Shown here in pieces: positions 1 through 7,684 of a DNA stretch of 64,000 bases. Source of the DNA: Desulfurococcaceae archaeon (lineage in GTDB: Archaea > Thermoproteota > Thermoprotei_A > Sulfolobales > Desulfurococcaceae); assembly GCA_038845865.1 (NCBI GenBank), contig JAWBQJ010000001.1, positions 62,001-126,000 on the forward strand. Direction: 5' to 3'. A program made the translations under genes and the position numbers. The stretch's first letter is position 1; each line of letters opens with the position of its first letter. The notes below the pieces were generated by a model, which saw only the letters and a list, made by a program, of their open reading frames with translations, did no database searches and was not told where the DNA came from.

Positions 1-283
1 GTTGCTTCGGCACAGCTATAGTGAGGGGCTCTTTTCTATTTGATAAAGTCATTGACTGCAGTAATCCAGGTAACCCTAAGTAGTGGTCTCCGTGGCCGTG
101 CGTTATGAAAACAACCTTGACCTTTAATGGACTAAGGCCTGTTCTGAACATTTTTGCCTGGCACCCTTCACCGGGGTCCAATAAGTACACATCAGAGTCT
201 ACTTTAAGGGCTATGCAGGGTAGTAACCTCGTAATGGGCATTGCTGCACCTGTTCCCAGGAAGTATATCCTGGCATTCACCAT
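1..283 (-). CDS. rnz: Ribonuclease Z (tRNase Z), N-terminal part
   Basis: This gene runs off the left edge; about 94 N-terminal residues are readable from ATG at 283-281. RNase Z is a metallo-beta-lactamase-fold endonuclease that cuts the 3' trailer from tRNA precursors. Visible signatures are FLGTGA (residues 8-13), DPGEGCQ (36-42), the zinc motif HGHGDH (62-67) and GLPGLL (70-75), all in the order and spacing of the RNase Z N-terminus. The start codon shares one base with the stop codon of the upstream Trm-G10 gene (TAATG), which suggests translational coupling of two tRNA-maturation enzymes. The C-terminal half, with the remaining metal ligands, lies outside the window. Confidence 0.93.
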   Translation of the reverse strand, partial: MVNARIYFLGTGAAMPITRLLPCIALKVDSDVYLLDPGEGCQAKMFRTGLSPLKVKVVFITHGHGDHYLGLPGLLQSMTLSNRKEPLTIAVPKQ

Positions 284-1257
284 TACCACTTCACCACGTT
301 AATAACCCTCGTGAGGGCGCTGTGCACGTAGTCGTAGTATCTTCCAGCTAGCTTTAACCCATGGGTACTTATTATTTCGTCTACGTAGTCCTCGAGCCAT
401 AGTGGCGCCATGAAGCACGCATAACCGTTTTTTGATAAGTACTCTGAAAGCCTTTCAACGAACGAGCTGTAAAGCTGCTTGATTTCAGTTCCATGCGTGC
501 TAGCGCCCTTACCATAAGGTAGGTCGGTAGCAACGTGATCCACCGCTTCGTAGGAGAGGTACCGGGAATCGCCTATTATCACTATGGAATTGGACTTGAA
601 GTATTCAACGTTAAAAGACATGCCCTTAACGAGTTTCCAGTCTAAGTCCACGCCAATACCTCTCACGCCCATGGACCACGCCTCGACTAGGATCACTCCT
701 GTACCGGCAAACGGATCTAGAAGAACCTCTCCTTCACGGGCTCTTGAAAGATTGATAAGCACCCTCGCGATATCGGGCGTTAACGCTATGCTTCTCTTAA
801 ATGGCATGTTTCTAGTCCTTATAAGCATTGACTTCCTGCTTTGTACGTACTTCTTAATACCGACGAAAACCAGTCCACTGGAAAATATGAGTCTTTTTTC
901 TTCTCCAATCCGGGTACCTTGCTTAAGGCCCACTGCGTCTAGGAATTCCTTGACTGCCCTACTGCTAACGGTAGACTTGTACACGGATAGATGTATAACC
1001 CTGTCCCCAACAACTTCAGCAACTTCTTTAGCGCCTGTGAGAGAGTAGGCACTGTAAACGCCGAGAAGTAAGCCGCTCTCTTTAATAAAACCGGCTCTTC
1101 TCATGATCTTGGCGGCTACGTCTAGCCCTGCCGTAGATGAGCATATCATCGTGTAGCACTCTAAACTCTCATGTGGACTGTACACTTCGAGGAGTGCTTT
1201 TAACTCGCCTTCTGCGAGGTGCTCGTTGCCACCACGTAGTACGAAGTACGTTTTCAA
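283..1257 (-). CDS. tRNA (guanine-10-N2) methyltransferase, Trm-G10 type
   Basis: A 324-residue THUMP-domain methyltransferase. Residues about 50-135 fit the tRNA-binding THUMP region. The Rossmann domain follows, with the SAM loop DPFAGTG (181-187) and the catalytic-type motif TDLPYG (244-249). The archaeal Trm-G10 family uses a D/NPPY-like motif to mono- or dimethylate G10 of tRNA; here the first proline of the usual motif is leucine, as is common in these enzymes. It overlaps the RNase Z gene by one base, making a small tRNA-processing unit. The product could instead be another THUMP methyltransferase of the Trm11/Trm14 group, but length and DLPYG favour Trm-G10. Confidence 0.85.
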   Translation of the reverse strand: MKTYFVLRGGNEHLAEGELKALLEVYSPHESLECYTMICSSTAGLDVAAKIMRRAGFIKESGLLLGVYSAYSLTGAKEVAEVVGDRVIHLSVYKSTVSSRAVKEFLDAVGLKQGTRIGEEKRLIFSSGLVFVGIKKYVQSRKSMLIRTRNMPFKRSIALTPDIARVLINLSRAREGEVLLDPFAGTGVILVEAWSMGVRGIGVDLDWKLVKGMSFNVEYFKSNSIVIIGDSRYLSYEAVDHVATDLPYGKGASTHGTEIKQLYSSFVERLSEYLSKNGYACFMAPLWLEDYVDEIISTHGLKLAGRYYDYVHSALTRVINVVKW

Positions 1258-1304
1258 AGGAAAACACCCTCGGCGCGCTTAGCCAGCGTAGCCGCTGTTC
1301 TCTA

Positions 1305-2213
1305 TTAAAGGACCTTTTTTAACTCCTCTACTACTCTATGAGTCACGCTAACGTACTCTATTAACCTGTGCTCGTGTCTTATTCCCAGCGTATCTGCTAG
1401 TAAAACTCTAAGTGCGCCGGAAGCCTCTAGCTTCTTCACGGCATCGCCGACTAGTAATCCGTGAGTGGCCGCTACGACTACTTTCCTGGCACCGTTTTCG
1501 AGCAACATCTTTGAGGCTTCTGAAATTGTGCCACCGGTACTTATAATGTCATCTACCATAATTACATCCCTGCCCTTAATGCTTAGCTCCCTGGGAGTAT
1601 ACATTACTGTTCCCGTGACTCTATCACGTTGCTTAATAAGGTAGTCGTAGTCGAGCCCGTGAACTCTCGCCGCAATAAACGCTCTTTCCAAGGCGCCTTT
1701 ATCCGGTGCAATTATAACCGGTTTTTCGAGGTAGCTCAAAGCCCGAGCTACCAGAACATCTGATACCACGACGTTAATTACAGGACCTTCAAAGCACTCT
1801 AGTACACGTGTACTATGAACATCAACCGTAATTAGCACGTTGGCACCCGCTACTCTGAGCGACTTGGTCACTAGACATGCTGAAATGGGTTCGCCGGGTA
1901 GGAAGACCTTGTCTTGCCTAGAGTACGCGAGGTAGGGGATTAACGCGATGACCTTTTTAGCGCCTGCATTTTTAGCGGCATTAATTATTAGCAACGTCTT
2001 AAAAAGCCTTCTATCCTGTTCCGGGAACAGCGTTGACACCACTATGACGTCCTGTGAAGCGATTTTCTCGGGAGCTGTTAACTTAATGTATAGTTCACCA
2101 TCGGGAAACACTTTTTCCTGGACAGTTAAGAGGTCGGCTTCAATGGCCCTTGACAACTCCTCCGTTAACCAGTAACCAGGATAACCAATTATCACTACCA
2201 AGTACTTCACCAT
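1305..2213 (-). CDS. prs: Ribose-phosphate pyrophosphokinase (PRPP synthetase)
   Basis: A 302-residue enzyme that makes PRPP from ribose 5-phosphate and ATP, feeding purine, pyrimidine, histidine and tryptophan synthesis and the salvage genes nearby. Visible are the ATP-region motif YLAYSRQDKVF (94-104), the metal-binding DVHS (131-134) and the PRPP-binding loop DDIISTGGT (221-229). The length is that of the short archaeal PRPP synthetases. The ATG at 2213 lies about 29 bases from a TATA-like element that also points toward the gene on the other strand, so it is probably translated from a leaderless or nearly leaderless message. Confidence 0.93.
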   Translation of the reverse strand: MVKYLVVIIGYPGYWLTEELSRAIEADLLTVQEKVFPDGELYIKLTAPEKIASQDVIVVSTLFPEQDRRLFKTLLIINAAKNAGAKKVIALIPYLAYSRQDKVFLPGEPISACLVTKSLRVAGANVLITVDVHSTRVLECFEGPVINVVVSDVLVARALSYLEKPVIIAPDKGALERAFIAARVHGLDYDYLIKQRDRVTGTVMYTPRELSIKGRDVIMVDDIISTGGTISEASKMLLENGARKVVVAATHGLLVGDAVKKLEASGALRVLLADTLGIRHEHRLIEYVSVTHRVVEELKKVL

Positions 2214-2237
2214 GAAAATATAACGGGCTAAAGAAGG

Positions 2238-2246
2238 TTAAATAAG
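2238..2246. promoter_or_regulatory. Shared TATA-like element between prs and amrS
   Basis: The sequence TTAAATAAG sits at the midpoint of the 55-base space between two divergent starts (2213 minus, 2269 plus). Read either way it resembles an archaeal TATA box, 26-30 bases from each start codon. That distance would make both transcripts leaderless. The bidirectional use is inferred. Confidence 0.5.
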
Positions 2247-2268
2247 TAATGAGGTGCGGCATTGAGTT

Positions 2269-3360
2269 ATGTACAGACCCGAAGCATTCGATCCTAGTAG
2301 ACCGGGTATTGCGCTCGCACGGCTATGGAGGGGCTTAGAAGGGGGCAGAGTAACCTGCGATCTTTGCCACAGGAGGTGCATCATAGTGCCCGGTGCCTTC
2401 GGTGCTTGTGGTGTCCGCTACAACCATAACGGGGCACTCTACACTACCGTATACGGCATACTCACAGCCGCGAACGCTGACCCCATAGAGAAAAAGCCAT
2501 TAATGCACTTCCACCCCGGTGCATGTGTATTTTCCATATCGACGGCTGGTTGCAACTTCTACTGTAAGTTCTGCGATAACTGGGTTCTAAGCCAAAGCAG
2601 GAGGGACAGGATATTCGGTGAACCCTATGAACCAGAGGATGTGGTAGAACAAGCTAAACGCAGTGGATGCCATGGATTGAGCTACACCTACAACGAGCCA
2701 ACAATATTCTTCGAGTTTGTACAAGACACAGCTAAGATAGCGAAGAAAGAAGGGCTTTTCAACACTATGGTCACGAACGGCTACATCACCCCAGAGGCGA
2801 TTAGGGAGCTAAAAGGGCTCATGGATGCCGCCACGGTAGACTTCAAGAGCGGTGGCAACAAGGAGTTCTACAGGAAGTACATGGGTGTACCAGACCCGGA
2901 ACCCATATTCGAAAGCTTACTAGAAATGAAAAAAGAGGGTTTATGGATCGAAGTAACAAACCTTGTTATACCAGAAGTGGGTGATAAGGTCGAGGACGTT
3001 AAAAAGCTCGCAAAATGGATTGCTGAAAATCTCAACGAGGAAACACCGTTCCACCTACTGCGATTCCATCCAGACTACCTATTACGAGACTTGCCATCAA
3101 CACCTATCTCAACCTTAGAGAAGCTCGCTAAAACGGCCATGGAGTGCGGCTTAAAGCACGTATATGTGGGAAACGTGTGGGGACATCCACTTGAAAACAC
3201 GTACTGTCCTAAGTGCAGAACGCTAGTCGTAGAAAGGGCCGGTTTCTTCGTGTCCAAGTGGAAGTTAAAAAACGACTTTACATGTCCTAGTTGTGGTTAC
3301 AGGCTTAATTTCCGTGGGGAATTCCACGGTGTGAGGTATAGGAGCCTACTCTGGTGGTAG
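2269..3360 (+). CDS. amrS: AmmeMemoRadiSam-type radical SAM enzyme
   Basis: A 363-residue pyruvate-formate-lyase-activase-like radical SAM protein. The cluster motif CNFYCKFC has its three cysteines at C95, C99 and C102. An N-terminal cysteine set (C30, C33, C37, C47) precedes it, and the C-terminus carries a zinc-ribbon-like pair, CPKC about residue 314 and CPSCG about 344. This architecture is that of the AmmeMemoRadiSam system, whose archaeal partners are AMMECR1 and Memo proteins; neither is in this window. The substrate of the family is not well settled. The ATG at 2269 lies about 26 bases after the TATA-like element, so the message is likely leaderless. The GPN GTPase gene follows after 3 bases. 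Confidence 0.85.
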   Translation: MYRPEAFDPSRPGIALARLWRGLEGGRVTCDLCHRRCIIVPGAFGACGVRYNHNGALYTTVYGILTAANADPIEKKPLMHFHPGACVFSISTAGCNFYCKFCDNWVLSQSRRDRIFGEPYEPEDVVEQAKRSGCHGLSYTYNEPTIFFEFVQDTAKIAKKEGLFNTMVTNGYITPEAIRELKGLMDAATVDFKSGGNKEFYRKYMGVPDPEPIFESLLEMKKEGLWIEVTNLVIPEVGDKVEDVKKLAKWIAENLNEETPFHLLRFHPDYLLRDLPSTPISTLEKLAKTAMECGLKHVYVGNVWGHPLENTYCPKCRTLVVERAGFFVSKWKLKNDFTCPSCGYRLNFRGEFHGVRYRSLLWW

Positions 3361-3363
3361 TGG

Positions 3364-4149
3364 ATGCCCTACTTCATCGTCGTTCTAGGCACGGCAGGTA
3401 GTGGCAAGACGTCGCTGTCAAGCGTGCTACACACGTACTTAACTAGCCACCAGCTAGATGCGATAATCGTTAACTTAGATCCTGCCGTTGAAGAGCTACC
3501 ATACGACCCTGACATTGACGTAAGAGATTACGTTGACGCGAGGGATATAATGAAGAAAACGGGACTAGGACCCAACGGCGCCTTAATAGCATCCATAGAC
3601 CTACTCCTGGTAGACATAGAGGACATTAAGGAAGATGTATGGAGCTATAAAGCGAACTACGTGATCATAGATACCCCGGGCCAGATGGAGCTCTTCGCGT
3701 TCAGGCACACGGGACCGCTAGCACTTAGAGCTATCATCGGCGATGCCAAAGCAGTCGCCACCTTTCTAATAGACTCAACGTATACGACCGAACCTTCAAA
3801 TCTCTTCTCCGCATTACTACTGGCAGCATCAACGCACGTGAGGCTTAAACTCCCACTAATAAACGTCTTGACTAAAATAGATCTGCTCCCGCCGGGTGAA
3901 CTCGAAAAAACCATGGAAATGCTCGAAGACCCGGACGTGCTAGCTGCTAGTATAGCCAATGAAAAAGACCCTAGGTTGATATGGGGGTTTAACGAGGTAT
4001 CAAGCTTGCTGGATAAGTTACTAGTATTTAGCATAATACCCGTATCTAACGTAACAGGCGAGGGCATAGACGACCTCTACGCATTAGTGCAGAGAGTAGT
4101 TGCAGGAGGCGAAGATTACTATACAGAAGAGCCTAGTCCTGTTTTATGA
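3364..4149 (+). CDS. GPN-loop GTPase
   Basis: A 261-residue P-loop GTPase of the GPN family (archaeal relatives of eukaryotic Gpn1-3/XAB1, which help assemble RNA polymerase II). The Walker A loop GTAGSGKT is at residues 9-16, the defining GPN tripeptide at 69-71 in GLGPNGAL, the switch/Walker B region DTPGQMELF near 102-110, and the base-specificity motif TKIDL near 174-178. Archaeal members form homodimers in which the GPN loop reaches into the partner's active site. It starts 3 bases after the radical SAM gene and is probably cotranscribed. The cellular role in archaea is not established. Confidence 0.92.
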   Translation: MPYFIVVLGTAGSGKTSLSSVLHTYLTSHQLDAIIVNLDPAVEELPYDPDIDVRDYVDARDIMKKTGLGPNGALIASIDLLLVDIEDIKEDVWSYKANYVIIDTPGQMELFAFRHTGPLALRAIIGDAKAVATFLIDSTYTTEPSNLFSALLLAASTHVRLKLPLINVLTKIDLLPPGELEKTMEMLEDPDVLAASIANEKDPRLIWGFNEVSSLLDKLLVFSIIPVSNVTGEGIDDLYALVQRVVAGGEDYYTEEPSPVL

Positions 4150-4193
4150 TGTAGAACGTAGTCGAAGCCGCTGGTTGCGAAGCCTCCAAGCTA

Positions 4194-4234
4194 CCGGGCA
4201 AAAGCCTATTACAGCTGAAGGCTCTGCATCCCGG
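4194..4234 (+). other. Nested hairpin after the GPN gene
   Basis: Two nested arms pair: CCGGG (4194-4198) with CCCGG (4230-4234), and inside it AGCCT (4203-4207) with AGGCT (4219-4223). The structure lies between the GPN stop codon and the adenine deaminase promoter, so it would be a 3' end of the upstream message or a small separate RNA. No known RNA family was recognised. Confidence 0.35.
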
Positions 4235-4268
4235 GACAGGAAGTAAGCTAGTGTAACTAATAGTAAAC

Positions 4269-4279
4269 GCTTTAAATAA
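4269..4279 (+). promoter_or_regulatory. TATA box of adenine deaminase gene
   Basis: CGCTTTAAATA has a BRE-like CGC followed by a near-consensus archaeal TATA box, centred about 26 bases before the ATG at 4300. This implies a leaderless transcript covering the adenine deaminase and IMP dehydrogenase genes. Confidence 0.6.
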
Positions 4280-4299
4280 CCTCTTACTATACTTAACAC

Positions 4300-6123
4300 A
4301 TGGCTTGTTCTAATCTAATTAGAAACCCGGATTACAAGATCATTAAGGGTTTAATCAGTGTATCTAGAGGGCTGGAGAAGGCCGATATCCTAGTTAAGAA
4401 CGTCAAGCTCGTTAACGTGTTTACCGGGGAAATACTAGAACCTGTAACCATCGCCATTAGCCGGGGACTAATAGCCACCACGACGAGAAGTATTGAAACG
4501 GATAGGTTCACAGGTCAAAACACGCTCGTAATCGACGGTAATGGCGAGCTCTACGCCGTACCGGGATTCATTGACGCGCATATCCACATAGAGTCGAGCT
4601 TTCTAAACCCCTTGGAGTTCTCCAAATTAGCTACTTTGCATGGAACGACAACCGTGGTCGCAGACCCTCACGAGATAGCCAACGTATGCGGCCTAGAGTG
4701 CCTGGAATGGTTTATCAACGCCTCCCGAAACCTCCCCATGAAAATACTAGTGCAGGTTCCATGCTGCGTTCCACCAGTACCTGAAGAGCTGGATAACCCT
4801 GGTGTTACAGTACCGCTGGATACGGTGAAGAAGCTCCTTTCAAGCAGAGAATACTTTGGCTTGGGAGAGTTAATGAACTACTCCGCTGTAGTAGAGGGGG
4901 ATGAAGGGTACCTTGAAACATCACTTTTTACCATAAAACTAGGTAGTAGAGTCTACGGACACATCCCCTCAATCGATGAAACTCACCTGAACACCTACGC
5001 GCTCTCATATGCTTCCTCTTGCCACGAAGTGACCACACTGGGAGAGGCCCTGGAAAAGCTTAGACTTGGATACTACGTCATGCTGAGGACCGGTGGGGCG
5101 TGGCGGAACGCCGATGAAGCGCTACCGCTACTTAGGCTTGCGAGGGTGAATATGAGTAGGCTAATGCTGGTAGTCGACGATACTACGGTCTCCCACCTCG
5201 TTGAACTGGGTTACATGGATTTCGTGGTGAGAAATGCTATAGAACTCGGGCTCGACCCCATTGAAGCGATACAGCTCGTAACGATAAACCCTGCACAATA
5301 CCTCGGATTGGATAGTTTCGTGGGTTCGATAGCCCCAGGCAGGATAGCCGATATAGTACTGGTTGATGACTTGGAAAGTATGCGAATAAGGCGGGTAATT
5401 TCGTGCGGTGAGATCTACGACGAGGACAGAGTTGGTGAAGTTTACGGGAGGGTTAACATCGTTCCAGCCGTTACCAGGGTCATGGAGATCTCAAACCTAA
5501 CTTCATGGAGGCAGCTAGTTCTTAGCATCAATGATGGGAGTTACGTAAGGGTAAGAGTGATAGAAGTTACACCGGGAACACCGGTAAGCAAGGAGAAAGA
5601 AGCCGTTCTACCAGTAGTAGACAATTATGTAGCGTCTTCTCCCAGCGAAGACGTCATCCACGTAGCTTCTATTGACAGGTACAGGGGCGGCAGGTACATT
5701 GGAGTGGGGTTCTTGAAGGGCCTAAACCTGGTTAAAGGTGCCGTTGCACAAACAATAGCGCACGATACACACAATGTACTAGTTTATGGTGACAACCCTT
5801 ACGACATGTTCACGGCCGTACAAGCGTTAAAGGAGCTTGAAGGCGGAATAGTCGTTGCGTCCAGCGGTAGGGTCTTGGCGAAATTGGGATTGCCGATAGC
5901 CGGGCTAATGAGCACTAAAAGCTACAGCGAGGTTTACGGAGAGTTTAACGAAGTAGCAAGAGCTATAAAGGCCTTGGGCTTTACAGGGGACATTCATTCC
6001 TTTATACTGACGACCTCTGTAGTATCGTTACCGGTCATACCGGAGATACGGATAACTCCCAAAGGCCTTGTTAATGTTACTGAAAATATAATTGTCCCGC
6101 CCCTCAAAGAGGTCTTAGGGTAA
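4300..6123 (+). CDS. ade: Adenine deaminase
   Basis: A 607-residue amidohydrolase-superfamily enzyme that converts adenine to hypoxanthine and ammonia. The metal-binding motif HIHIESS is at residues 94-100 after GFIDA, the pattern of bacterial and archaeal adenine deaminases (the adenosine-deaminase-unrelated family). The second domain contains the HDTHN stretch near residues 488-492, also typical. The length matches the family (about 550-600). It lies 6 bases before the IMP dehydrogenase gene, so the operon links two steps of purine salvage: adenine to hypoxanthine, then (via a phosphoribosyltransferase elsewhere) IMP to XMP. Confidence 0.92.
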   Translation: MACSNLIRNPDYKIIKGLISVSRGLEKADILVKNVKLVNVFTGEILEPVTIAISRGLIATTTRSIETDRFTGQNTLVIDGNGELYAVPGFIDAHIHIESSFLNPLEFSKLATLHGTTTVVADPHEIANVCGLECLEWFINASRNLPMKILVQVPCCVPPVPEELDNPGVTVPLDTVKKLLSSREYFGLGELMNYSAVVEGDEGYLETSLFTIKLGSRVYGHIPSIDETHLNTYALSYASSCHEVTTLGEALEKLRLGYYVMLRTGGAWRNADEALPLLRLARVNMSRLMLVVDDTTVSHLVELGYMDFVVRNAIELGLDPIEAIQLVTINPAQYLGLDSFVGSIAPGRIADIVLVDDLESMRIRRVISCGEIYDEDRVGEVYGRVNIVPAVTRVMEISNLTSWRQLVLSINDGSYVRVRVIEVTPGTPVSKEKEAVLPVVDNYVASSPSEDVIHVASIDRYRGGRYIGVGFLKGLNLVKGAVAQTIAHDTHNVLVYGDNPYDMFTAVQALKELEGGIVVASSGRVLAKLGLPIAGLMSTKSYSEVYGEFNEVARAIKALGFTGDIHSFILTTSVVSLPVIPEIRITPKGLVNVTENIIVPPLKEVLG

Positions 6124-6129
6124 GCGCTC

Positions 6130-7536
6130 ATGGCGTTTAAGGATAAGCTTCTCAACGCCGTAAAAATTCCCGACTTCAACGAAGTTTATATCTTACCTTC
6201 ACTAGCGCCGGTGGAACCCGGTGCTGTTGACTTAACCACGAAGCTCACCACTAACATAACTTTAAAGATACCGCTCGTTTCGTCACCCATGGATACCGTC
6301 ACTGAGCTAGATATGGCCGTAGCCATGGCACTCCTAGGGGGTATAGGCATCGTCCATAGAAATATGGAACGCGAAAAGCAAGTGGAAATAGTAAAGAAGG
6401 TTAAAGAGCACCCTCCGGTTAAACTGAGATTGCTGTACTTGGAGAGCAATGATACGTGTGGTAAGGCACTAGAAGTCTTAAAAAGAACTGGTATTAGAAA
6501 TATTCCCGTGGTCGAAGGTGGGGTATTTCTCGGCTACGCGAGCGTTGATCTCCTCAGGCAATGCAACCCACTTGAACCTGTAAGGCACGCCGTTAGGCCC
6601 GGCAAGGGCTATAGCGTAGAAATGGTAAAAGAAGCCGTGGAAAGCGCTCTCCGTGGAGTTTATGACGCCATCGCAGTGATAACCAGAGACAGCCTGTACT
6701 TGGGCACGCTTGTTTACATAGACGTGCTAGAAGACATCACCCCGGCATTAGACCATGAAGGCAAGCTACTAGTGGGAGCCGCAATTTCACCTTTTGATAT
6801 CGAAAGAGCTAAAATGCTAGACAAGCACGTTGACGTGCTAGTATCCGATGTAGCTCATTTCCACAACATGGAGGTTTTAACAAGTGCTAAAAAACTCGTA
6901 GCAGAGATCTCCACCGACTTCGTCGCTGGTAATATAGGGTCCGAGGAAGCCGTTAAAGACACCATAACAGTCATCGAAGAGGTATCGGGGTTCAGGGTGG
7001 GCATAGGGGGAGGGTCCATTTGTACCACACCAGAGGTAACGGGAGCATACGCGCCAACGCTCTGGGCCGTCGCATCGGTAAGAGATGCACTTGAAGAGCT
7101 AGGACTAGATGTGCCCATCATAGCTGATGGCGGTATTAGGACTGCAGGCGATGTCGTCAAGGCGCTAGCTGCTGGCGCCAATACGGTAATGCTTGGCTAC
7201 ATGCTAGCCGGAACGGATGAGGCAGCATCACCTTTAATAGCTATAGGGAATGAGTACTACAAGCTGTATAGGGGCATGGCTAGTAGGGGTGCAATTGAAA
7301 GAAGGTTTGCCGTAGACCGGTACGCTAGGACGGGTAAACGCGTCCCAGAAGGCGTGGAAGGACTTGTACCATATAAAGGTAGCATATACAACGTTGTAAG
7401 AGGCCTCGTAGAAGCCGTTAGAGCGGGGCTAGGGTATGCCGGGGCCCGTAACATAAAGGAACTATGGGTCAAAGCAAGGTTCATATCATCGCGTCGCGGT
7501 GAACGAGGCATCATTTACAGAGCTCTAGGAGAGTGA
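6130..7536 (+). CDS. guaB: Inosine-5'-monophosphate dehydrogenase
   Basis: A 468-residue TIM-barrel enzyme oxidising IMP to XMP with NAD, the committed step to GMP. The active-site loop GGGSICTT contains the nucleophile Cys at about 298. The flap dyad region PEGVEGLVPYKG, near 412-423, carries the Arg-Tyr/Glu-Gly signature of IMP dehydrogenase. Residues about 90-205 form a CBS-pair insertion; the second CBS unit is poorly conserved. The N-terminus SSPMDTVTELDMA is canonical. GMP reductase is the main alternative, but the flap and CBS insertion argue for dehydrogenase. It is cotranscribed with adenine deaminase. Confidence 0.92.
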   Translation: MAFKDKLLNAVKIPDFNEVYILPSLAPVEPGAVDLTTKLTTNITLKIPLVSSPMDTVTELDMAVAMALLGGIGIVHRNMEREKQVEIVKKVKEHPPVKLRLLYLESNDTCGKALEVLKRTGIRNIPVVEGGVFLGYASVDLLRQCNPLEPVRHAVRPGKGYSVEMVKEAVESALRGVYDAIAVITRDSLYLGTLVYIDVLEDITPALDHEGKLLVGAAISPFDIERAKMLDKHVDVLVSDVAHFHNMEVLTSAKKLVAEISTDFVAGNIGSEEAVKDTITVIEEVSGFRVGIGGGSICTTPEVTGAYAPTLWAVASVRDALEELGLDVPIIADGGIRTAGDVVKALAAGANTVMLGYMLAGTDEAASPLIAIGNEYYKLYRGMASRGAIERRFAVDRYARTGKRVPEGVEGLVPYKGSIYNVVRGLVEAVRAGLGYAGARNIKELWVKARFISSRRGERGIIYRALGE

Positions 7537-7597
7537 GGGGTTATACAGAGTACCTGGAATACGGTTAGGTTATATCGCTAAAAGGTGCGTTGTTTTC

Positions 7598-7636
7598 AAG
7601 ATTCATAAGACTGTTTTTAAGATTTATAAGATTCAT
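7598..7636 (+). promoter_or_regulatory. Direct repeats around the KaiC-like gene promoter
   Basis: AAGATTCATAAGA (7598-7610) recurs as AAGATTTATAAGA (7619-7631), 21 bases apart, and a third partial copy AAGATTCAT (7628-7636) overlaps the second. The second copy includes the likely TATA box, about 60 bases before the GTG start at 7685. Two-helical-turn spacing is what an operator for a dimeric regulator would show. Confidence 0.45.
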
Positions 7637-7684
7637 GTTAGTACTTTATGTACAGCTTTTAGAGTAATTAAGGGTGCACAATGC

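Noticed and set aside
584-1048. 154-codon plus-strand frame inside the Trm-G10 gene
   Set aside because: It lies opposite a well-supported methyltransferase and has no recognisable domain.
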